Assembly: GCA_025774735.1 (NCBI GenBank)
Contig: JALGZU010000021.1
Location: forward strand, 1 to 21,049
Direction of reading: 5' to 3'
DNA length: 21,049 bases
From: a candidate division LCP-89 bacterium
Lineage (GTDB): Bacteria > Electryoneota > B3-LCP
Shown here one piece after another: positions 15,914 to 21,049 of the stretch. The first letter of the stretch is position 1, and the number at the start of each line of letters is the position of its first letter. The notes below the pieces were generated by a model. The model was not told where the DNA came from, made no database searches, and saw nothing but the letters and a program-made list of their open reading frames with translations. Both the position numbers and the translations under genes were made by a program.

Positions 15914-15992
15914 CGCCAATTTTGTAGGGGCAGGGTCTCCCCGCCCATTTTCCTGAATGCGTTGTAAGGGCGGACCTGCGTGTCCGCCCTTT
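15914..15992 (+). repeat. Double-hairpin repeat copy A, immediately after the propeller-protein gene
   Basis: It starts at the base after the stop codon. The first hairpin is the GGGGCAGGGT/CCCCGCCC block (about 15927-15946). The second is a perfect 10-bp stem AAGGGCGGAC (15966-15975) with GTCCGCCCTT (15982-15991), followed by TTCTCTT, which should act as a terminator. The whole stretch aligns closely with 18754-18832, which follows the next T9SS gene, including the non-palindromic spacer TGAATGC. Confidence 0.78.
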
Positions 15993-16003
15993 CTCTTCCC
16001 CCT

Positions 16004-16036
16004 CCATTGTCATCCCTGCGAACGCAGGGATCCAGA
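16004..16036. repeat. REP-like palindrome, copy 1
   Basis: ATCCCTGCG (16012-16020) and CGCAGGGAT (16023-16031) form a perfect 9-bp hairpin with a 2-nt loop. The 33-bp unit is repeated at 18985-19017 with about two mismatches, both in the loop region. It resembles the widespread REP-type palindromes ending ATCCAGA. Confidence 0.75.
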
Positions 16037-16046
16037 GGAGCCAGAC

Positions 16047-16071
16047 GCGCACCCATACGTGCGCCCTTTTT
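16047..16071 (+). terminator. Hairpin with T-run in the repeat cluster
   Basis: GCGCAC (16047-16052) pairs with GTGCGC (16059-16064) and is followed by CCTTTTT. It resembles the second hairpin of repeat copy A (a GGGCG... stem ending CGCCCTTT). The stretch 16072-16294 after it holds no gene, RNA or promoter that I can recognise; a short AT-rich segment at 16130-16165 is all that stands out. Confidence 0.5.
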
Positions 16072-16294
16072 CTCTCCCGCCTTTTTTTATAGATAATTGC
16101 AGCTTTTCGCGCCAATCAACTGACGCTCTGGCTCGTAACATTTTATAGGGAGAAAATTTAAGACCTCCGGTGCTATAAGACCGTTCCCGCCTTAATCTCA
16201 TTATTTTCATTTACTGGTGCCCCGTATTGATCCCCTGAAGAAAGACTGGGACAAGAATTAACTCACCTCGAAATTAGCAGCACGGGTAGATACT

Positions 16295-16920
16295 ATAAAG
16301 CGCAACAGACGCCTGATTTCACTGACGGGAATCACCACTGCGAAACTATGGCTCGCTCTCAGCTTGCTTCTGATGGGAACGGTAATGTCCGACTCGGGAG
16401 CAGCCACCTACCCTGACGCCGGTTGCTGGGGGAACCCGGGATTTAATCTCATTGAAAGCAATCTCTCATCGGTGGAAATCATCTTCTCCGTCCCGCTTCT
16501 GGATATCCGGGAAACAGATCTGGATGGAGAAACATACCAGCGCGTCTCGCTGCCGGGTGTCTTCCTCCCGAATCAGGCTGGGGCACCGGATCTCCCCACG
16601 ATAAGCCGGTTTATTGCCATTCCCAACGCTGCCCGAGCAAAGGTTGAGGTCATTGAATTCCGCACCGAGACGTTTTCCGACATCAAAGTAATACCCGCTC
16701 TTCAAATCCCACCAGAGAGTTCAGGACTACCCCAACACCATGAAAAAAAATCGCATATCTACAGTCTGGATGAGTTCTATCCTTCCAAGCCTGTAGCCCT
16801 GGGTCCTCCAACTCAAATCCGTGGTGTTGATGCCGCCATTTTGACAATCACACCTTTTCAATACAATCCATCTACCAAAAGCTTGCTCGTTTACAGGGAT
16901 CTCCGAGTAAGGGTTACATT
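16295..16920 (+). pseudogene. C25 (gingipain-like) peptidase, N-terminal propeptide part of a frameshifted gene
   Basis: This frame encodes a hydrophobic signal-like segment (LWLALSLLLMGTVMS) and then a Propeptide_C25-type domain: the strand QRVSLPGVFLPNQAGAPDLP, then SRFIAIPNAARAKVEVIE, and finally ITPFQYNPSTKSLLVYRDLRVRVT. The homologous reading moves to another frame at about 16920. The original frame runs on to a stop at 17032 with unrelated residues. The frame has no ATG before the signal segment. The best N-terminus would be an ATA codon at 16295 followed by KRNRRL, so the start may also be mutated; a TTG at 16364 would cut the signal peptide short. Without the second part it has no catalytic domain. 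Confidence 0.75.
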
Positions 16921-18753
16921 GGTGGCTCTGGACGGTTCGGTGACCAGCGGCTACACAGCCGCTGGTGGGATCCTGTTCTGCAGCAGAATCTTCTCAATTA
17001 CGACGCTGTCCCGAAGACTGACCCGGCCATAAATGATAACAATATGGGTGAGTACTACGAATATCTCATCATCACGCCGGACGAACCGGCTTTTATCGCC
17101 TGGGCGGATACCATCAGGCAGTGGCGCACCGAACAGGGAATCAGAACGGGTGTTTTCACTCTATCTGAGATCGGCGGCAACGATACCACCCTGATCAAGA
17201 GTTTTATCAAGGAAGCTTATGACTCCTGGGATATTCCCCCGGTTGCTGTATTGCTACTCGCTGATTTCGCTGTCAAAGGAGATGATTCCGGCATCGCCTC
17301 TCCGCTGTATTGTGATTATATCGCCGACAACATTTATGCCGATATGAACGGCAATACCCTGCCGGATTTGGTCATTTCACGCATCACGGCGCAAGGTGAA
17401 GTACACCTCCAGGAAACGATCTCCAAAATGCTGGATTATGAGCGAACCCCCACTGCAGACCCCGATTTCTACAACCATCCTGTCACTGTGGGAGCTTGGC
17501 AATCCGACCTCTGGTTCCTCCTCTGCAATGAGATCACCCGGGGCTATCTGCATAATGTGAAGGGGAAAGATCCATTCAGAGAATACACACTCGCAGACGG
17601 TATCCCACCCGATTCACTCTGGTCTACCAATGAGAACACGCCAGCAGCAGTTGACTATTTTGGTCCCAAGGGACTGGGATATATAACGGCTAATCCGGAT
17701 TACATCACAGCATGGGGTGGTAATGCCTATAGCATAAATCGGAATATTAACATGGGAGCATTCCTGGTTCAATACCGGGGTCACGGCTGGGAACTGGGCT
17801 GGAACCTGCCCGGGTATGGAATTGGTAATCTGGGGGGGCTCTCTAACGACAAGTATCCGTATATCCTCTCAATCTGCTGCAGAACGGGGCGGTTCGATTA
17901 TGCCACACCCTGTTTCGCCGAAGCCATTCACCGTATGCAGAATGGAGCCTTGGGCATTCTGGCAGCTTCCGCGCCGACGTATTCGCTTTTAAACGACACC
18001 TTCGTATGGGGTATTTACGACTACATGTGGCCGGACTTCGATCCTGGGTACGGATCGGAGCAGGGCGGCAGCACGAACCTGCAGCCTGCCTTCGCCAGCG
18101 TTGGCGGTAAATACTACCTGGAAGCTTCCTCCTGGCCGTGGAGCTACTATGCCAAGATCGTAACCTACTACTTCTTCCTCCACCATGGTGACGCCTTTAT
18201 GCGGCTCTATTCTGAAACGCCGCAAACGCTGAGTGTCAGCCACGATAGTGTGGTCACGGCGGGGAAAACTTCCTTTGTAGTCGATGCTGAAGAAGGCTCC
18301 TGGGTTGGTCTGAGTTGTGAGGGAGAAGTCATTGGCAAGGCTGCTGGTGGTGGACCCATATCCATTCTTATCCAACCGCTTATTGCAGGGCAAACTTTAC
18401 GTGTTACGGTTACCAAAGATAACTTTTACCGCTATACCGCGGATGTGCCGGTCGTGCCGGATGATGATAGCCTGACGTATTATCAGCCGGATGGAGTCGT
18501 TTTACAACCGGGATTTCCCAATCCTTTCAACCCGGTGACAACCATCTCATTCACGCTGCCGCAGCCCGATTACGTCAACCTGGCCATTTACGACATTCAG
18601 GGCCGGATAGTGGATGTCTTGGTGGATGGTATGAGAGAAGCACGGCTTCATGAGGTGATCTGGGATGCCTCTGATCTCGCCTCCGGCATCTATCTCTACC
18701 GCCTGAACGCCGGTGACTTCACGGCGAGCGGAAAGATGCTGCTGTTGAAATAA
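16921..18753 (+). pseudogene. C25 (gingipain-like) peptidase, catalytic domain and T9SS sorting domain (after frameshift)
   Basis: From 16921 this frame reads GGSGRFGDQRLHSRWWDP, then VLQQNLLNYDAV and EYLIITPDE, the expected propeptide-to-protease junction of family C25, with no start codon at the join. The first ATG (17044) lies inside the protease and has no Shine-Dalgarno. Counting from that ATG, the catalytic His is in YRGHGWE (His247) and the catalytic Cys in SICCRTGRF (probably the second Cys, 279), followed by CFAEAI; both are intact. A small Ig-like domain (about 385-475) precedes an 83-residue T9SS sorting domain (FPNPFNPVT ... SGIYLYRL ... GKMLLLK). Gingipain-type enzymes are secreted cysteine endopeptidases. 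As sequenced the protein cannot be made in one piece; a single inserted T after 16920 would restore the frame (VTFGGSGRFG). It may be a recent pseudogene or a sequence error. Confidence 0.82.
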
Positions 18754-18832
18754 CCGCCATTTTTGTAGGGGCGGGGTCCCCCCGCCCATTCTGGTGAATG
18801 CATTATAGGGGCGACCCGTTAGGTCGCCCTTT
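18754..18832 (+). repeat. Double-hairpin repeat copy B, immediately after the C25 gene
   Basis: Homologue of copy A in the same position, starting right after the stop codon. The first hairpin is GGGCGGGG (18769-18776) with CCCCGCCC (18780-18787). The second is GGGCGACC (18809-18816) with GGTCGCCC (18822-18829), followed by TTTATTAT. Where copies A and B differ, many changes keep the stems paired (for example GGCGGAC/GTCCGCC against GGCGACC/GGTCGCC), which suggests selection on structure. Confidence 0.78.
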
Positions 18833-18840
18833 ATTATACC

Positions 18841-18886
18841 GTCATTGCGAGGAATCCGCCGTCAGGCGGATGACGAAGCAATCTCA
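18841..18886. repeat. Dispersed palindromic repeat (GTCATTGCGAGGA...GACGAAGCAATCTC type)
   Basis: The outer arms GTCATTGCGAGGA and TGACGAAGCAATCTC flank a perfect inner hairpin ATCCGCC (18854-18860) / GGCGGAT (18865-18871). From memory, repeats with these arms occur in many unrelated environmental genomes. It is non-coding and lies in the repeat mosaic behind the C25 gene. Confidence 0.65.
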
Positions 18887-18905
18887 TCTTTTCAATAGAA
18901 TAACC

Positions 18906-18936
18906 GTCATTCCGAACTTGATCCGGAATCCAGAAC
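18906..18936. repeat. Dispersed palindromic repeat (GTCATTCCG...CGGAATCCAGAA type)
   Basis: ATTCCG (18909-18914) and CGGAAT (18924-18929) form a hairpin around AACTTGATC; the unit ends in ATCCAGAA like the REP unit nearby. It resembles the widespread GTCATTCC-type intergenic palindromes. Confidence 0.6.
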
Positions 18937-18942
18937 TTCGTA

Positions 18943-18987
18943 TGGCGGGGGTGTCCCGAAGGGACTCCTTTGGAGCTTCCCCCGCCA
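18943..18987. other. Branched (three-way junction) palindrome
   Basis: A perfect 9-bp outer stem, TGGCGGGGG (18943-18951) with CCCCCGCCA (18979-18987), encloses two adjacent hairpins: GTCCC-GAA-GGGAC (18953-18965) and TCC-TTT-GGA (18966-18974). The fold is a small cloverleaf rather than a simple hairpin. No tRNA motifs are present. Confidence 0.6.
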
Positions 18988-19017
18988 TTGTCATCCCTGC
19001 GTATGCAGGGATCCAGA
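18985..19017. repeat. REP-like palindrome, copy 2
   Basis: ATCCCTGC (18993-19000) with GCAGGGAT (19005-19012) around GTAT; the 33-bp unit matches 16004-16036 with about two mismatches. It abuts the branched palindrome directly. Confidence 0.75.
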
Positions 19018-19025
19018 AAATGTAG

Positions 19026-19080
19026 GTTGGATTCCCCGAATCCGACGCTCTGTTGTAGGGACAATCCACCGGATTGCCCT
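19026..19080. repeat. Two further hairpins closing the palindrome mosaic
   Basis: GTTGGATTC (19026-19034) pairs with GAATCCGAC (19038-19046). Then AGGGACAATCC (19057-19067) pairs with GGATTGCCCT (19071-19080) with one bulged base, followed by CTTTA; the latter resembles the second hairpin of repeat copies A and B (TGTAGGG...CCCT). From 19081 to about 19210 I see nothing recognisable. Confidence 0.6.
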
Positions 19081-19212
19081 CTTTACCATCACCTTTTTTA
19101 CGTCCACTATTGGTTTCAACTAATTTACTGCCCTGTAACCGGGCATTGGATTTTCCCAAAGGGACCTCTTTCCCGCCCGGTTCAAACAAATGAAAAATCC
19201 CCGAACTATTCC

Positions 19213-19241
19213 TTGTTTTATTGATCTGAACGGTTTATTTT
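19213..19241 (+). promoter_or_regulatory. Possible sigma-70-type promoter of the CxxCH protein gene
   Basis: TTGTTT (19213-19218), a 17-bp spacer and TATTTT (19236-19241) lie about 80 bp upstream of the start codon. The hexamers are weak matches, but the spacing is ideal and a full AAGGAGG ribosome-binding site (19309-19315) follows. Confidence 0.35.
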
Positions 19242-19322
19242 AAATCCGCTGGATCCTCGCACCTTCGGTTCTTCAAGACACAATCCGCAGAAATAAACCG
19301 AATCAATCAAGGAGGATAGCTC

Positions 19323-20189
19323 ATGATCAGACTTTCGAAAACAATCTGGCTTGGTCTCGCCCTGCCCCTGGTGATTCTTCTGCTGGCGGGAAGCGGCTGG
19401 GCCTTTTCCGCCGGCCCTCCCGACGGCATGGCCAACGATCCCCCCACCAACGCCAACTGCACCCAGTGTCACAGTACTTATGGATTGAACCAGGGTGCCG
19501 GCACCCTCGAACTGATAGGATTACCCCAGGCTTACGCTCCGGAGATGACCTATCCGCTCACCGTTACTTTGACCGATATCGGCCAGATCCGCTGGGGCTT
19601 TGAACTGACCTCCATCCTGGAGGCCGGCGACCAGGGTGGCCAGCTCAACTTCGTTGATGCCAATGTGCAGCTCTCCCAGGGACCGGGCCCTGCACGGGAT
19701 TACCTGAAACAGACTTCTGCCGGAACTTTCCCCGGGCAGATCGGTTCCGCCACCTGGGATATCGAGTGGACCGCACCTGCAGTGGGCGAGGGTGAAGTTG
19801 GATTCTTCCTGACTGGCAACGGCGCCAACAACAACGGGTCCACCACCGGCGACTTCATTTACGCTGTCAACTACGTGGTGACTGAAGGCCAGGTGGGCGT
19901 GCTCCCGGAATCCGGGTCGCAGCCCGTCACCCATCTCCTGATCGAAGCCTATCCCAATCCCTTCAACCCGGCGACCGAATTGTCCTTCTCTCTGCCAACA
20001 TCAGCGGATGTTCGCCTGGAGATCTTCGACACCTCCGGGGATCTCGTCGCCACTCTCGTGGATGGTTTCCGGACGGCGGGAGTCCATACAGCGAGTTTCG
20101 ACGCCTCGGGACTGGCTTCCGGCCTTTACCTCTACCGCCTCAGCGCGGGCGATCTCACCGCCGCGGGCAAACTGGTTCTGTTGAAGTGA
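19323..20189 (+). CDS. Secreted 'choice-of-anchor V' protein with CxxCH motif and T9SS sorting domain
   Basis: 288 residues. The signal peptide ends near residue 27 (LLLAGSGWA-FS). The mature start, SAGPPDG...NCTQCH, carries one CxxCH motif (46-50), which in exported proteins usually binds c-type haem. A Reeler-like beta-sandwich (about 55-190) includes YPLTVTLTDIGQIRWGFELTS and GFFLTGNGANNNG. This combination matches what is annotated as 'choice-of-anchor V domain' in FCB and related genomes. The last 84 residues (from 205) are a T9SS sorting domain: YPNPFNPAT ... SGLYLYRL ... GKLVLLK. The ATG is fixed by AAGGAGG 7 nt upstream. It is probably a surface or released haem-containing protein; its redox partner and role are unknown. 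It has its own terminator. Confidence 0.86.
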   Translation: MIRLSKTIWLGLALPLVILLLAGSGWAFSAGPPDGMANDPPTNANCTQCHSTYGLNQGAGTLELIGLPQAYAPEMTYPLTVTLTDIGQIRWGFELTSILEAGDQGGQLNFVDANVQLSQGPGPARDYLKQTSAGTFPGQIGSATWDIEWTAPAVGEGEVGFFLTGNGANNNGSTTGDFIYAVNYVVTEGQVGVLPESGSQPVTHLLIEAYPNPFNPATELSFSLPTSADVRLEIFDTSGDLVATLVDGFRTAGVHTASFDASGLASGLYLYRLSAGDLTAAGKLVLLK

Positions 20190-20221
20190 TTTTTCGCCGA
20201 CGGTAATTCAACTGCATGTAA

Positions 20222-20255
20222 AAAGGGCGATCCCGGTTTCCCGGGGCCGCCCTTT
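20222..20255. terminator. Bidirectional terminator between the CxxCH protein and RND pump genes
   Basis: AAAGGGCGATCCCGG (20222-20236) pairs with CCGGGGCCGCCCTTT (20241-20255), with one mismatch and one T-G pair, around a 4-nt loop. TTTCTGTTTT follows on the + strand, and AAAAA precedes it (a T-run for the minus strand). It lies between convergent genes. Confidence 0.85.
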
Positions 20256-20279
20256 CTGTTTTATAGAATGACTGCGCGG

Positions 20280-21049
20280 TTATTCTGGCACTTCCTTCTT
20301 CCGCCAACTCTCGAATGTGTAGTAGATCACGGGAATAAGAAAGAGGGTAAACAGGGTGGAGGTGATCAAGCCGCCGATGGCCGAAATGGCCATGGGAGCC
20401 CGGGTTTCGCCGCCCGACCCGATGCCCAGCGCCAGCGGCAGCATGCCCAGAGCCGTGGCCAGGTTGATCATGACGATGGGCCGCAGCCGCGTGGGAGACG
20501 CTTTCAGCACCGCCTCCTTCAGGCTGAGCTTTTCCTCCCGGCGGAGGAATTCGGTGTAATCGATCAGCAGAATCCCGTTGTTCACCACGATACCGACCAG
20601 CATGATGATCGCCATCAACGAGAAGATGGAGATCGAATTGCCGGTTAGGAAGAGCGCGTAGAGCACCCCGATCAGGCCCAGGGGGAGCGTCATCATAATT
20701 GTGAACGGGTGCACGTACGACTCCATGATCGCCGCCAGCAGCATGTACACCAGGATGATCGCCAGGAGCAGGGCGCGTCCCAGTTCCGCGAACGATTCCG
20801 CCATCGCCTCCGACTCGCCTCCGAACCGCACCGTGTAGGCTTCCGGGACGTCCATGGAGGTGAACATTGCTTCCATCTGCGTCTGAACCTGGCCCACGGT
20901 CGTGCCAGTCAGTTCCGCCGATACGGTGACCATGCGCTCCTTGTTTTTGCGCAGGATCTGGGCCGGCCCTTCAGCGAATTCGATATCGGCGATATTGGCG
21001 ATTTTCTGCGGTCCCTCTTCCGTAGATACAGCGAAATCCGGCACCGCTT
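20280..21049 (-). CDS. RND efflux transporter permease, C-terminal part (5' partial)
   Basis: The minus-strand frame is open to the right edge; a GTG at 21044 is internal, so the gene begins outside the window. The ~256 visible residues are the end of a resistance-nodulation-division pump of about 1,000 residues. They comprise the last porter segment (TVSAELTGTTVGQVQTQMEA and FGGESEAMAESF), then the helices LLAIILVYMLLAAIMESYVHP, PLGLIGVLYALFLTGNSISI, SLMAIIMLVGIVVNNGILLIDY and the final GMLPLALGIGSGGETRAPMA with LFTLFLIPVIYY. The MLVGIVVNNGILLIDY segment is diagnostic of the AcrB/HAE-1-like group rather than of SecDF. The proton-relay aspartates lie in the missing half. These pumps export hydrophobic or toxic compounds with an adaptor and an outer-membrane channel, whose genes are not in view. 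Confidence 0.93.
   Translation of the reverse strand, partial: AVPDFAVSTEEGPQKIANIADIEFAEGPAQILRKNKERMVTVSAELTGTTVGQVQTQMEAMFTSMDVPEAYTVRFGGESEAMAESFAELGRALLLAIILVYMLLAAIMESYVHPFTIMMTLPLGLIGVLYALFLTGNSISIFSLMAIIMLVGIVVNNGILLIDYTEFLRREEKLSLKEAVLKASPTRLRPIVMINLATALGMLPLALGIGSGGETRAPMAISAIGGLITSTLFTLFLIPVIYYTFESWRKKEVPE

Noticed and set aside
15857..16148. Several short open frames of 60-80 residues over the repeat clusters on both strands
   Set aside because: They translate palindromic repeats (for example strings like CVRRDDNGG and AYAGM), a well-known artefact of REP-like sequences; no ribosome-binding sites.
15914..19080. CRISPR array
   Set aside because: The repeats are palindromes of several different families, lack constant spacing and unique spacers of similar length, and have no cas genes nearby.

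Overview
The window looks like a chromosomal segment of a Gram-negative bacterium of the FCB superphylum (Fibrobacterota-Chlorobiota-Bacteroidota and related candidate phyla such as KSB1, Marinimicrobia, Latescibacterota or Zixibacteria). The evidence is three unrelated secreted proteins ending in the same type IX secretion (T9SS) sorting domain, which begins PNPFNP, plus many outer-membrane beta-barrel proteins and a NtrC-type regulator with the GAFTDA variant. I cannot name the phylum or species from the sequence.

Region 1 (1-4152, + strand) is a compact operon of four envelope proteins: the C-terminus of a BamA/Omp85-type barrel, a DUF481-like barrel, an LA_2272-type surface-repeat protein and a DUF3943 protein. 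It ends in a terminator. Region 2 (4153-4987) holds a 3' fragment of tRNA-Pro(TGG) preceded by direct and inverted repeats (a probable att scar), a small YccF-type membrane protein, an intact tRNA-Arg(TCT) and a terminator.

Region 3 (4988-12163, - strand) is one likely operon, read from high to low coordinates: membrane-fusion adaptor, ABC ATPase, two MacB/FtsX-type permeases, NtrC-family regulator and NtrY-like histidine kinase. It looks like a tripartite exporter with its own two-component system. The kinase has almost no periplasmic domain, so the transporter itself may be the sensor. The divergent intergenic region (12164-12459) carries a cluster of TGTCC/GGACA half-sites and leads into a Porin_5-type barrel gene with its own promoter.

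Region 4 (13594-20255, + strand) is a run of three T9SS cargo genes: a beta-propeller protein, a gingipain-like C25 protease broken by a frameshift, and a 'choice-of-anchor V' protein with a CxxCH haem-binding motif. Each is followed by strong hairpins. The first two are followed by homologous mosaics of palindromic repeats (15914-16064 and 18754-19080).

Region 5 (20280-21049, - strand) is the C-terminal part of an RND efflux pump that runs off the right edge, converging on the third cargo gene across a bidirectional terminator.

The common theme is the cell envelope: outer-membrane barrels, efflux and T9SS secretion. Nothing here is clearly a new defence or metabolic system. The items most worth a second look are the exporter plus loop-less kinase module, the four-barrel operon, the tRNA-Pro att scar and the palindrome mosaics behind the T9SS genes.
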